DNA of 64,000 nucleotides, taken from assembly GCF_014205055.1 (NCBI RefSeq), contig NZ_JACHMS010000001.1:4030001-4094000 (forward strand). The letters run 5' to 3'. This DNA is from Streptomyces luteogriseus (GTDB lineage Bacteria; Actinomycetota; Actinomycetes; Streptomycetales; Streptomycetaceae). Under the pieces are notes generated by a model that was given only the letters and a program-made list of their open reading frames with translations, had not been told where the DNA came from and did not search any database. Positions 33,650-44,212 of the stretch are shown here, piece after piece. Each line of letters begins with the position of its first letter. Positions within the stretch are counted from its first letter, which is position 1. The translations under genes were made by a program, and so were the position numbers.

Positions 33650-34138
33650 ATGCAGGCAGCGGACAGGGGCCATACCCGGTGGGGGATCGTCCTGCCGTTT
33701 CTGGCACTGCCGGTGCTGGTGCTCGGCGTACTGATCATCGGCCTGTTCCTGTGGGCCTGGTCGGACGACGACGAGGCCCGCGACGGCACCCGTACGGGCG
33801 CGGCGGCGACGGTCCCCTGCACCGAGGCCCTGGCCTTCGGCGCCGCCGAGCGTCCCGCGAACGCCCGTGCCCACGACTGCACCGTGCAGCGGGGCATCGA
33901 CACGGCGTACTCGGCGGTGCTGCGGATGCCTCGCGAGGACGTCCGCGACTGGCTGCGCGAGACGTACCCGAACGCCCCGAAGCCGCGCACGGGCGGTGGT
34001 GCCTGCGGGGCGCTCTGCCTCGACGTGACGCACGAGAACGGCCTCCCCGGCACGGCGGAGGCGCATGTGGTGCAGGTGAGGGTGGAGTACGAGAACGCCG
34101 AGACCGCGCTGGTGCGCTTCTCGGCGTTCACGATGTGA
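33650..34138 (+). CDS. membrane-anchored protein of unknown function
   Basis: A 162-residue protein with one N-terminal helix (WGIVLPFLALPVLVLGVLIIGLFL begins about residue 11) and an extracytoplasmic domain with four cysteines (VPCTE, HDCTV, GACGALCLD) able to form two disulphides. GGAGGGG precedes the start. The ATG at 33650 is chosen; a GTG two codons earlier is possible. Function unknown; the stop is 12 bases from the convergent clpB stop. Confidence 0.7.
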   Translation: MQAADRGHTRWGIVLPFLALPVLVLGVLIIGLFLWAWSDDDEARDGTRTGAAATVPCTEALAFGAAERPANARAHDCTVQRGIDTAYSAVLRMPREDVRDWLRETYPNAPKPRTGGGACGALCLDVTHENGLPGTAEAHVVQVRVEYENAETALVRFSAFTM

Positions 34139-34150
34139 CCGGGGACGGCC

Positions 34151-36748
<2,598 letters not shown>

Positions 36749-36792
36749 GTTCGCGTTCTCCTCCTTGCACTGACCCGAACGGCTTGCACAAA

Positions 36793-36813
36793 GTTGAGTC
36801 TAGTGCACTCAAG
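36793..36813. promoter_or_regulatory. HAIR element (HspR operator) of clpB
   Basis: GTTGAGT-N7-ACTCAAG matches the HspR-associated inverted repeat CTTGAGT-N7-ACTCAAG at all but one outer base. It lies 45 bases before the clpB start and 39 bases before the divergent PPOX gene. HspR with DnaK as co-repressor is known to repress clpB and dnaK in Streptomyces. Confidence 0.92.
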
Positions 36814-36851
36814 GACGGTTCCGGGAGGCTCTGGGGTCTAAGTTCCGGGGC

Positions 36852-37268
36852 ATGGCGACCAAGTACTCCGTGGATCCGGGTGCTCCCGACCCGTCGTATC
36901 TCGACTTCTGGCGGGAGCGGCACCTGTGCACCCTGACGACTCCCCGCCCGGACGGCACTCCGCATCTGGTACCCGTCGGGGTCACATACGATCCCGAGGC
37001 CCGTCTGGCTCGGGTGATCACGAATCGGGCGAGCGCGAAGGTACGGTACGTGCGGGCCGCCGGGGAGCAGGGGGCGGCCGTCGCCGTCTGCCAGCTGGAG
37101 GGGCGCCGCTGGGCGACGCTGGAGGGCCGGGCCTTCGTCAGCGAGGAGCCGGACCGGGTCGCCGAGGCGGTGCGGCGCTACGCGGAGCGCTACGGCAGGA
37201 CGCCGTCACCGAATCCGGCGCGTGTGGTGATCGAGATCCACCTGACGCGGGCGATGGGCCGAGGTTGA
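36852..37268 (+). CDS. PPOX-class flavin/F420-dependent oxidoreductase family protein
   Basis: A 138-residue split-barrel protein: FWRERHLCTLTTPRPDGTPH and LVPVGVTYDPEARLARVITN match the pyridoxamine-oxidase-like fold of actinobacterial F420-binding proteins. The C-terminal VVIEIHLTRAMGRG is typical. The substrate is unknown. It starts close to the clpB HAIR element on the opposite strand, so it may be mildly affected by HspR, but heat control is not established. Confidence 0.88.
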   Translation: MATKYSVDPGAPDPSYLDFWRERHLCTLTTPRPDGTPHLVPVGVTYDPEARLARVITNRASAKVRYVRAAGEQGAAVAVCQLEGRRWATLEGRAFVSEEPDRVAEAVRRYAERYGRTPSPNPARVVIEIHLTRAMGRG

Positions 37269-37351
37269 CCGAAGTGAAAATCCACACCGGTGATCGACTG
37301 GATCCGGCCACCACCGTATGGGGTCGATAGCCGGAAATATCCCCGAAAACT

Positions 37352-37392
37352 GCAGCGGCGTCACCGTGTTCAGGTCACGGTGACGCCGCTGC
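37352..37392. terminator. strong bidirectional terminator
   Basis: A 17-base stem (37352-37368 with 37376-37392, beginning GCAGCGGCGTCACC) and 7-base loop lie between the PPOX gene and the convergent Rieske-like gene. Confidence 0.85.
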
Positions 37393-37435
37393 GGGGGGAA
37401 GTACCTGAGCGATCTGTTACGACGGGGGAATCGCG

Positions 37436-37771
37436 TCAGGCACTGCGGGGGGTGGCAGAGATGGTCCTCGGGGCAGGAGAGTCGGCCTCCACCTGCTGGT
37501 GGTCCCTTTGATCCAGGTTCACAAAGATCATTCCGTACCGTACGGCACATCGCACTGGCTGCGGCGCCCCCCGAGGCCGCCGCAGACACCGGTACGCCCG
37601 TACGTCCTCGTCATCGTCCCGCGTGACGACCACCGGCTCGCCGAAAACAGTCACCATCAACGAGTCACCGCTGTGGGGGATGGCGGTGACCAGGTCGATG
37701 AAGTGCCAGCCGGAGCGGTAGGCCGTGGCCATCTCGCGGCGGAAGGAGCGGTCGTCGGGTGGAGTGGTCAC
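37436..37771 (-). CDS. small Rieske-like protein lacking the cluster ligands
   Basis: A 111-residue protein. AIPHSGDSLMVTVFGEPVVV, then TRDDDEDVRAYRCLRRPRGA resembles the N-terminal Rieske segment of aromatic-ring dioxygenases (the GEPVVVTRD and AYRCLRR positions), and a later CAVRYGMIFVNLD resembles CPYHGWVY. The expected histidine of the first C-x-H and of the second C-x-x-H are absent, so a 2Fe-2S cluster is unlikely. GTG start, two bases after the stop of the peptide gene, whose end supplies the GGGAG ribosome site: they form one unit. Confidence 0.55.
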   Translation of the reverse strand: MTTPPDDRSFRREMATAYRSGWHFIDLVTAIPHSGDSLMVTVFGEPVVVTRDDDEDVRAYRCLRRPRGAPQPVRCAVRYGMIFVNLDQRDHQQVEADSPAPRTISATPRSA

Positions 37772-37773
37772 GG

Positions 37774-37989
37774 TCAGCTCCCGGATCCGGCTGCCCCGGA
37801 GCTCGGCCAGCTGCTGTTCTCCGCTCCGTGAGCGCTGTTCACGGCGACGGACGGCCAGCTGCTGTTCGCCCGAACATCGTCCTTCACATCGGAGAAGCCA
37901 CTCAGCGCACCGAGGGCTACAACGGCGGAGAAGGCGGCGACAAGCACCGAGCGAAGCATTCTGTTACGCATAGTCGGCTTCGTCCTCAC
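37774..37989 (-). CDS. small exported peptide with two NSSWPS repeats
   Basis: A 71-residue precursor: basic start, hydrophobic helix (LRSVLVAAFSAVVALGALSG), then a mature part of about 35 residues holding NSSWPS twice (VRANSSWPSVAV and AENSSWPSSGAA) and ending GSGS. The DNA of the two copies repeats AACAGCAGCTGGCCG. The GTG at 37989 follows GGGGA with 7-base spacing; an ATG at 37971 is possible. Small secreted repeats beside a LuxR-type regulator suggest a signalling peptide, but this is inference. Confidence 0.65.
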   Translation of the reverse strand: MRTKPTMRNRMLRSVLVAAFSAVVALGALSGFSDVKDDVRANSSWPSVAVNSAHGAENSSWPSSGAAGSGS

Positions 37990-38064
37990 TTGAAGGTCCC
38001 CTTTTCCCCCGTCGAGTACGACGATGGCTCATTCGGGCACGTCATGGCCACACAATCGATGCAT

Positions 38065-38114
38065 CATGTTCCTGCATGTTCAGGACCCTGGGGGGTGGAG
38101 ATTTGACATCAAAT
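38065..38114. promoter_or_regulatory. repeats and palindromes between the peptide and LuxR genes
   Basis: CATGTTCCTG and CATGTTCAGG (38065-38084) are direct repeats; TCCTG-N6-CAGGA (38070-38085) is an inverted repeat; and ATTTGA-CA-TCAAAT (38101-38114) is a perfect palindrome containing TTGACA, a consensus -35 hexamer. Together they mark the promoter/operator of the LuxR-type gene. Confidence 0.55.
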
Positions 38115-38141
38115 CGGACTAAGGAGACACATCCCCATGCG

Positions 38142-39101
38142 ATGACCCAGTGGTGCGATGAGGGCGGCCGTCTGTATGCCGCCGCACTGCGTGCCGGACG
38201 CATCGCACGCGAGGACGTGGCGCCCGCTCCGTGCCTGATGGAGTTCGCCCTGCTCCACCCCGACCCGGACGACCCCAGCTGGCTGCGGCCCGTGCCCCCT
38301 GCGGTCGCCCTGTCCCGGCAGCTCAACCCGCTGGAACAGGAGATAGCCGACCGCCGGCGCCTGGCGACCGGCCTCGCCGAGACCTTCGAGCCGTTCATGG
38401 CTATCGGCACCCAGCTGGCCGCCACCAGTGACGCCATCACTGTGCTGGAAGGCGGCGAACGAATCAACGCCGCGCTCAACATGGCCACTTTGCAATGCCA
38501 GACGGAGATGCTCACCGTCCAGCCCACCGACCGGATGTCCGAACGCAGCCTCCTGCTCGGCCTGGAGCGCGACCGGCCGCTGATCGAACGCGGTGTGCGC
38601 ATCCGCACCCTCTACCAGCACACCGCCCGCTACAACCCCGAGCAGCTGGCCTACGCCGCTCAGCTCTCCAACGGCAAGGCGGAGTACCGCACCATCGACG
38701 AACTCGTCGAGCGCCTGATCATCTGCGACGAGTCCGTCGCCTTCATCCCCGCCCGCGATGATCAGCAAGTCGCCCTGGAACTGCGCCACCCCGGTCTGGT
38801 CCGCTACCTTCTCAAGCTCTTCGAGTACTTGTGGGACCGTTCTGTTCCGCTCAGCACCGGCACACCGTACGAGACCGCCCGCGACGGCATCACGGAGATC
38901 CAGTACTCCATAGCCAAGCTCCTGGTCGAGGGACACGTCGACGAAGCCATTGCCCGGCGCCTCGGCATGAACGTGCGCACCTGCCGGGCCCATATAGCCA
39001 AGCTCGCGTCCGCTCTGGGCAGCGGCAGCCGTGCCCAACTGGGTTACCTCATCGCCCAGTCCGGCATCCTGAAGCAGGACCAGGAGGGAGCCGCCGGTTG
39101 A
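38142..39101 (+). CDS. LuxR-type regulator with a TrmB/PLD-like sensing region (copy A)
   Basis: About 319 residues. The C-terminal LuxR helix-turn-helix reads LVEGHVDEAIARRLGMNVRT, then CRAHIAKLASALGSGS (about 255-305). The central part (EMLTVQPTDRMSERS, RGVRIRTLYQH) resembles the helical/PLD-like region in a Streptomyces family of LuxR regulators without a receiver domain. ATG 38142 is used; a TTG at 38103 gives an N-terminus better matching copy B (both contain HPH). AAGGAG lies 15 bases before 38142, and a two-codon ORF (ATG CGA TGA) overlaps the start. Confidence 0.8.
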   Translation: MTQWCDEGGRLYAAALRAGRIAREDVAPAPCLMEFALLHPDPDDPSWLRPVPPAVALSRQLNPLEQEIADRRRLATGLAETFEPFMAIGTQLAATSDAITVLEGGERINAALNMATLQCQTEMLTVQPTDRMSERSLLLGLERDRPLIERGVRIRTLYQHTARYNPEQLAYAAQLSNGKAEYRTIDELVERLIICDESVAFIPARDDQQVALELRHPGLVRYLLKLFEYLWDRSVPLSTGTPYETARDGITEIQYSIAKLLVEGHVDEAIARRLGMNVRTCRAHIAKLASALGSGSRAQLGYLIAQSGILKQDQEGAAG

Positions 39102-39167
39102 GACCTCGCGGCCGCACCGGGAGCACGGCGTCGACGACCTGTGACCCGCAGGAACGGAGTAGTACGC

Positions 39168-39314
39168 ACGGGCCCTGCGCGAAGGCCAGGTGCCCGCAGA
39201 GGAGGCGGGCGCGGCACCCTGTTCGCCAAGCTCGCGGCGACGCTGGGCAGTCAGAGCAGGGCGCGGCTCGGGTTCCTCATCGGACGCTCGGGGATTCCTG
39301 ACCAGGAAGGGTGA
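39168..39314 (+). pseudogene. decayed 3' end of a third LuxR-type regulator
   Basis: Plus-strand frames carry LREGQVPAEEA and then, in another frame, LFAKLAATLGSQSRARLGFL followed by IGRSGIPDQEG and a stop (39312-39314). This matches the C-terminus of copy A (HIAKLASALGSGSRAQLGYL) and extends to its last residues. The N-terminal part is gone and the middle is frameshifted. It overlaps the 3' end of copy B on the other strand. Confidence 0.75.
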
Positions 39315-40314
39315 GGGGCGTGGTGGAGTGCTGCGGGCCGTCCAGGCCCGCCTGGGCGATCCGCACGCCCAGCTGCGTACGGCTCGCCGCCCCCAGCGTC
39401 TCCGAGAGGCGCGCGATGTGTGCCCGGCAGGTCCGGACGCTTATGCCCAGCCGCTCGGCGATCACCGCGTCCTGGTGCCCCTCCGCCAGCAGCGCGGCGA
39501 TCGACTGCTCCCGGTGGGAGATGCCCTCGATGCCGGTGTCGGGGAGCGGGGCCGTGAGGGGGATGGCGAGGCGCCAGAGGCGGTCGAAGACCGTGACGAG
39601 GTAGGCGACGAGCGCGGGGTGCCGTAGCTCCAGGGCCATGGTGCGGTCGGAGTTGGCGGGGATGAAGGCGACCGTGCGGTCGAAGAGGATCAGCCGGTCG
39701 ATCACCTCGTCCAGCGTGCGCGCCTCCACCGCGTCGCCCATCAGCTCCAGATAGGTCAGCAACCCCTGCCCGTGCCGGGCGACATGGGTGTACAGGTCCC
39801 GCATCCGCACCCCGCGCCCCCGCAGGGCCAGGGCCCGGTGCAGCCCCTCGGAGAGCTCCGCCTCGCGGCGGATGCCGCCGGGCTGGACCGTGAGCACCTC
39901 GGTGGTGCACGCCTGGGTCGCCTCGTCCATCGCGGCCTGGATCCGGGCGAGTCCGTCCAGGACCCGGATCGCAGGGCCCTCCGCCGCCGACGCGGCCGGC
40001 CGCACCTGGCGGCCCAGCCCGGCATACCGTTCGACTGCCTCGACGGCCGAGCCCACCCGCCGCTGGCTCGCACTGACCTCGTCGTACATCCCGCGCAGCA
40101 GCCGGGTCATGACCTCCTGCGGGGAGGTCGGCACCAGCCAGTCCATGTCGTCGGGGTCCGGGTGCAGCAGGGCGAGTTCCAGCAGGCAGGGCACCGGTTC
40201 CGCGTCCCGGCGCGGCACCCGGCCGCGCCGTACGGCCCGGGAATACACACGATCCCCGGCCTCGCACAGTCGGTCGGCACCATGGGGATGCTCATCCGCC
40301 CCGTGCCCGGCCAT
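39277..40314 (-). CDS. LuxR-type regulator with a TrmB/PLD-like sensing region (copy B)
   Basis: A 345-residue paralogue of copy A across its length: CEAGDRVYSRAVRRGRV, PCLLELALLHPDPDD, TEVLTVQPGGIRR, and the C-terminal helix-turn-helix AEGHQDAVIAERLGISVRT, then CRAHIARLSETLG. The ATG at 40314 is supported by the shared N-terminus (DEHPHG); longer reading upstream lacks homology. The C-terminal tail (about 22 residues) extends beyond copy A. No peptide gene adjoins it. The region 40315-40496 holds its promoter; no gene seen. Confidence 0.82.
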   Translation of the reverse strand: MAGHGADEHPHGADRLCEAGDRVYSRAVRRGRVPRRDAEPVPCLLELALLHPDPDDMDWLVPTSPQEVMTRLLRGMYDEVSASQRRVGSAVEAVERYAGLGRQVRPAASAAEGPAIRVLDGLARIQAAMDEATQACTTEVLTVQPGGIRREAELSEGLHRALALRGRGVRMRDLYTHVARHGQGLLTYLELMGDAVEARTLDEVIDRLILFDRTVAFIPANSDRTMALELRHPALVAYLVTVFDRLWRLAIPLTAPLPDTGIEGISHREQSIAALLAEGHQDAVIAERLGISVRTCRAHIARLSETLGAASRTQLGVRIAQAGLDGPQHSTTPLTLPGQESPSVR

Positions 40315-40496
40315 CGCCCATCCCACCCCCGGTTCCCGCGGTCCTGCCGCAGCGCAACTATGCGCGGACGGAACGTGCTCCGCAACACGGCTCCCCGCGC
40401 ACCGGGCCCCGGAAACCACCGGTATCGCCGACCCTCGGCTCGTCACATCGCGGCGGCCGGCCGGCCGGGGGTGGGTGAACCCGGCTCGGCGCGCGG

Positions 40497-41606
40497 CTAC
40501 TTCAGGCCGGCGGCCTCGCACGCCGCCTTGTACTCGGCCGTGCAGATGTCCGACAGCTTGTAGATGTCGTCCGCGACCACCGTGTCCTCGATGTTCTCCT
40601 TGGTGAGCGCGACCACGGGCACGAGCTGCGCCGGGATGCCCTTGTCCGTGGGGCTGTCGACCTTGTCGCGGGTGAGGGCGGCGAACTGGATGTCGCGGCC
40701 CTGGACCTTGGCGACGGCCATCTCCGCGGCGTTCTCCGCCTCCTGCGGGTAGGACTTGTAGACGCTCATGTACTGCTCGCCGCTGAGGATCCGCTGCACG
40801 GCGGGGAGCTCCGCGTCCTGCCCGGTGATCGGGGGCGGGTCGGACACGCCCGCGGCCTCCAGCGCCTTGACGATGCCGCCCGCCATGCCGTCGTTGGCGG
40901 AGTACACCGCCGCGATGTTGCCCTTGCCGATCTTCCGGATCGCGTCGGCCATGTTGGCCTCGGCGTTCTCCGGCTTCCAGTCCTTGGTGTCGAAGGACTC
41001 GGCGATGGTCACCTTGCCGTTCAGCTCGGACATCGCGCCCGCCTTGAACTGCTTGGCGTTCGGGTCCGTCGGCGAGCCGTTCATCATGACGATCTTGTCG
41101 GAGAGGCTCGCCTTCTCGCCGATGGCCTCCAGCAGGGTCCGGCCCTGGACCTCGCCGACCAGCTCGTTGTCGAAGGAGATGTACGCGTCGATCGGCCCCT
41201 CGGCCAGCCGGTCGTAGGCGATGACCGGGATGCCGGCCTCCTTCGCCTTCTTCACGCCGCTCGCGATGGCCGTCGAGTCGACCGCGTCCAGCAGGATCAC
41301 GTCGACCCGGTCGTCGATCATCTGCTGCATCTGGCTCGCCTGCGTGTCCGCGCTCGCCTCGGCGTTGGCGTACTCGACGCGACCCCTGTCGTTGGTGAGC
41401 GACTCGACCTTCCGCTTGATGATCGGGTAGTCGAAGTTCTCGTACCGCGTGTTCGCCTTCTCCGGCAGCAGCAGCCCCACAGTGATGTCGTTGCCCTTCG
41501 CCGGGCTCGCGTCGTCACTGCTCCCCGTCGCGTTGAGCACGCCGCAGCCGGCGAGCGTGACGGACATCGTGGCGGCTGCCACGGATATGGAGATGCGACG
41601 ACGCAT
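40497..41606 (-). CDS. sugar-binding lipoprotein of an ABC importer (solitary)
   Basis: A 369-residue periplasmic-binding-like protein with a lipobox (SVTLAGCG, Cys about 21), so it is exported and lipid-anchored. The ribose/xylose-binding fold is clear: ITVGLLLPEKANTRYENFDY, VDVILLDAVDSTAIASGV, IPVIAYDRLAEG, AAVYSANDGMAGGIVKALEA, PPITGQDAELPAVQRIL. It is closest in look to XylF/ChvE-type proteins. The permease and ATPase genes are absent, so it must use a transporter encoded elsewhere or act in sensing. The start at 41606 precedes the basic signal segment. Confidence 0.9.
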   Translation of the reverse strand: MRRRISISVAAATMSVTLAGCGVLNATGSSDDASPAKGNDITVGLLLPEKANTRYENFDYPIIKRKVESLTNDRGRVEYANAEASADTQASQMQQMIDDRVDVILLDAVDSTAIASGVKKAKEAGIPVIAYDRLAEGPIDAYISFDNELVGEVQGRTLLEAIGEKASLSDKIVMMNGSPTDPNAKQFKAGAMSELNGKVTIAESFDTKDWKPENAEANMADAIRKIGKGNIAAVYSANDGMAGGIVKALEAAGVSDPPPITGQDAELPAVQRILSGEQYMSVYKSYPQEAENAAEMAVAKVQGRDIQFAALTRDKVDSPTDKGIPAQLVPVVALTKENIEDTVVADDIYKLSDICTAEYKAACEAAGLK

Positions 41607-41832
41607 GCGGGAGCTCACTTCACGTGTGATTCGGACGTGGGCACCGCTTTTGGGACCCATGTGACTGAAAAGCCAACGCGGATGCGTCCCCAGCGTCAAG
41701 CGGAACCACTTAACGAGATGACAACACCACGCTCCGCAGTAGTTGTGGAGACTCTGCGGAATCACCTTCAAGTGCCGCGCACGTTCCGGTCATCCACAGG
41801 AGACCGGGTGAAACCACCCCAAGGCACACGAA

Positions 41833-41858
41833 AGGGCCGGGAGTCGCCTCCCGGCCCT
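41833..41858 (-). terminator. terminator of the dnaK operon
   Basis: AGGGCCGGGAG (41833-41843) pairs with CTCCCGGCCCT (41848-41858) around TCGC, 19 bases beyond the hspR stop on the minus strand. The rest of 41607-41876 holds the promoter of the lipoprotein gene and no further gene. Confidence 0.8.
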
Positions 41859-41876
41859 CTCACGTACGCATGCGCG

Positions 41877-42338
41877 TCAGTCGGACTGCTGCTGCCGCTT
41901 CGGCCGCCACACCACCAGCGCGCTGGTCTGCTGCACCTCCTGGTACGGCACCAGGTCGCGGCGGTACGACGCGTGCACCGCGGCCTCACGCTGGCGCATC
42001 GCCGCCGCCGCTCCGTCGAGCGCGTCCTGCATCTCGACCACCCGGGCCTGGAGCGCGGCGACCTGGTTCTCCAGTTCGATGATGCGCTTGATACCGGCCA
42101 GGTTGATGCCCTCGTCCTGCGACAACTGCTGGACGGTGCGCAGCAGCTCGATGTCGCGGGCCGAGTAGCGGCGGCCCCGGCCCGGGGTGCGGTCCGGGGA
42201 CACCAGGCCCAGCCGGTCGTACTGGCGCAGGGTCTGGGGGTGCAGGCCGGACAGCTGGGCCGCCACCGAAATGACGTAGACCGGGGTCTCCTCGGTCAGT
42301 TCATACGGATTGCGCCGACGACCGTCCATCTGACTCAT
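41877..42338 (-). CDS. hspR: HspR heat-shock repressor
   Basis: A 153-residue MerR-type regulator. The winged helix-turn-helix (VISVAAQLSGLHPQTLRQYD, then SPDRTPGRGRRYSARDIELL) is followed by a coiled coil (about 85-130) for dimerisation. In Streptomyces HspR uses DnaK as co-repressor and binds HAIR sites at the dnaK operon, clpB and lon. Its ATG overlaps the dnaJ stop by four bases. Last gene of the operon. Confidence 0.97.
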   Translation of the reverse strand: MSQMDGRRRNPYELTEETPVYVISVAAQLSGLHPQTLRQYDRLGLVSPDRTPGRGRRYSARDIELLRTVQQLSQDEGINLAGIKRIIELENQVAALQARVVEMQDALDGAAAAMRQREAAVHASYRRDLVPYQEVQQTSALVVWRPKRQQQSD

Positions 42339-43522
42339 GCTCCCTTCGCGGCCTGGAACAGATCCGCCCGCGGATCCTCACCCGCGGTCGCCTCGCGATA
42401 CGCCTCGAGTGCGTCACGAGCCTTCCCCGTCAGGTCCTTCGGAACACTCACCTCCACGGTGACCAGAAGGTCGCCGCGGGTGCCGTCCTTGCGGACCGCG
42501 CCCTTGCCCCGGGCGCGCATGGTGCGCCCGTTGGGCGTGCCCGGAGGCAGCTTCAGCGTGACGGGCGGGCCGCCCAGGGTGGGTACCCGCACCTCGCCGC
42601 CGAGGGCCGCCTCGGTGAAGGTCACCGGGACGGTGACCGTGAGGTTGTCCTCCTTGCGGCCGAACACCGGGTGGGTGTCGACGTGCACGACCACGTAGAG
42701 GTCGCCCGCCGGCCCGCCGCGCTCGCCCGGCGCTCCCTTGCCGCGCAGCCGGATCCGCTGGCCGTCGCTGACGCCCGCGGGGATGCGCACCTGCATGGTC
42801 CGCGAGGACTTGGCCCGGCCGCTGCCCTTGCAGACCTCGCAGGCGTTCTCCGCGATCAGGCCGCGGCCCTTGCAGTCGGGGCAGGGGTCGGTGAGGGAGA
42901 AGCCGCCACCACTGCCCCGGGCGACCTGCCCGGTGCCGACGCAGGTCGGGCACACGCGCGGCGTGCCGTTCTTGTCGCCGGTGCCCGAACAGGCCTTGCA
43001 GGGCGACTGCGACGACATCCGCAGCGGGACGGTCGCGCCCTCGATCGCCTCGGTGAAGCTGAGCGTGACCTCGGACTCGATGTCCTGGCCGCGCCGGGGG
43101 TGCGTACGCGTCCCCGGCCCGCCCGCGCCACCGCGGTTGAACAGGCCCCCGAAAACGTCACCGAGTCCGCCGCCGAAGCCGCCGGCCCCCTGGCCGCCGC
43201 CCTGGGCGCCGCCTCCGAAGAGGTCGCCCAGGTCGAAGTTGAAGGAGCCGCCCGCGCCGCCCGGCCCCGGGCGGAAGCCGCCGTTGCCGAAGAGGGCGCG
43301 CGCGTCGTCGTACTCCTTGCGCTTCTTTGGGTCGCCGAGGATGTCATTGGCCTCGGAGATCTCCTTGAAGCGCTCCTCCGCCTTGACGTTGCCGGTGTTG
43401 GCGTCCGGGTGGAACTCGCGGGCGAGCTTCCGGTACGCCTTCTTGATCTCGGCCTCGGTGGCGTCCTTGGGGACGCCGAGGACCTTGTAGTAGTCCTTCT
43501 CGATGAAGTCCTTGGTGCTCAT
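42335..43522 (-). CDS. dnaJ: DnaJ co-chaperone
   Basis: A 395-residue class A J-protein. The J domain (about 10-75) has the HPD tripeptide (AREFHPDAN) needed to stimulate DnaK ATPase. A Gly/Phe-rich region follows (FGGGAQGGGQGAGG), then four zinc-binding CxxCxGxG repeats (CKACSGTG, CPTCVGTG, CPDCKGRG, CEVCKGSG) and the client-binding C-terminal barrels. Third gene of the operon, 33 bases after grpE. Confidence 0.98.
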   Translation of the reverse strand: MSTKDFIEKDYYKVLGVPKDATEAEIKKAYRKLAREFHPDANTGNVKAEERFKEISEANDILGDPKKRKEYDDARALFGNGGFRPGPGGAGGSFNFDLGDLFGGGAQGGGQGAGGFGGGLGDVFGGLFNRGGAGGPGTRTHPRRGQDIESEVTLSFTEAIEGATVPLRMSSQSPCKACSGTGDKNGTPRVCPTCVGTGQVARGSGGGFSLTDPCPDCKGRGLIAENACEVCKGSGRAKSSRTMQVRIPAGVSDGQRIRLRGKGAPGERGGPAGDLYVVVHVDTHPVFGRKEDNLTVTVPVTFTEAALGGEVRVPTLGGPPVTLKLPPGTPNGRTMRARGKGAVRKDGTRGDLLVTVEVSVPKDLTGKARDALEAYREATAGEDPRADLFQAAKGA

Positions 43523-43555
43523 CCTCGACGCCCCTCCTTCCCTTCGTTGATGACG

Positions 43556-44212
43556 TCAGCCCTCGTCCGGGCCACCGCTCTCCTTGTCGTCGGCGTCGGC
43601 GGACTCGTCCGCCTTGACCGTCTGCGCCCCCGGCTGGGGTTCGGCCACGGCCACCCGCGCGGGGCGGATGGTGCGCTCGCCGATCCGGTACCCGGGCTGC
43701 AGGATCGCGACGCAGGTCGTCTCGGTGACGTCCGGTGCGTAGCTGTGCATCAGGGCTTCGTGGATCGTCGGGTCGAAGGGCTCGCCCTCCTTGCCGAACT
43801 GCTGCAGGCCCATCTTCGCCGCCGTGCTCTCCAGCGACTCGGCGACGGACTTGAAGCCGCCGACCAGTTCGCCGTGTTCACGCGCGCGGCCGATGTCGTC
43901 GAGCACGGGCAGGAGCTCGGTCAGGAGGTTCGCGATGGCGATCTCCTTGACCGCGATCCGGTCGCGCTCGACCCGGCGGCGGTAGTTCTGGAACTCGGCC
44001 TGGAGGCGCTGGAGGTCCGCCGTGCGCTCACTGAGCGCGGTGCGGGCCTGGTCCAGCTGGGCCACCAGGGCCACGTCCTGGCCCGTGTCCCCGGCCGGGG
44101 CCGCCCCCTCCTCAGCGGAGGGGGAGGCGGCCTTCGGCTCGGCGTCGTCGGAGGTGGCGCCGGAAGGGACGTCGGGCTGCTGCTCGTCGAAGCCCGGGGT
44201 CTCCTCCGTCAC
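43556..44212 (-). CDS. grpE: GrpE nucleotide-exchange factor
   Basis: A 218-residue protein that releases ADP from DnaK. A long acidic, disordered N-terminus (about 1-55) precedes the coiled coil (LQRLQAEFQNYRRRVERDR) and the beta-domain (GLQQFGKEGEPFDPTIHEAL, YRIGERTIRPARVAVAE). The GTG start overlaps the dnaK stop by four bases. Confidence 0.98.
   Translation of the reverse strand: MTEETPGFDEQQPDVPSGATSDDAEPKAASPSAEEGAAPAGDTGQDVALVAQLDQARTALSERTADLQRLQAEFQNYRRRVERDRIAVKEIAIANLLTELLPVLDDIGRAREHGELVGGFKSVAESLESTAAKMGLQQFGKEGEPFDPTIHEALMHSYAPDVTETTCVAILQPGYRIGERTIRPARVAVAEPQPGAQTVKADESADADDKESGGPDEG

Noticed and set aside
40455..40470. CCGGCCGGCCGG run as a terminator or operator
   Set aside because: Simple GC-rich self-complementary run without a clear stem-loop or relation to a start site.
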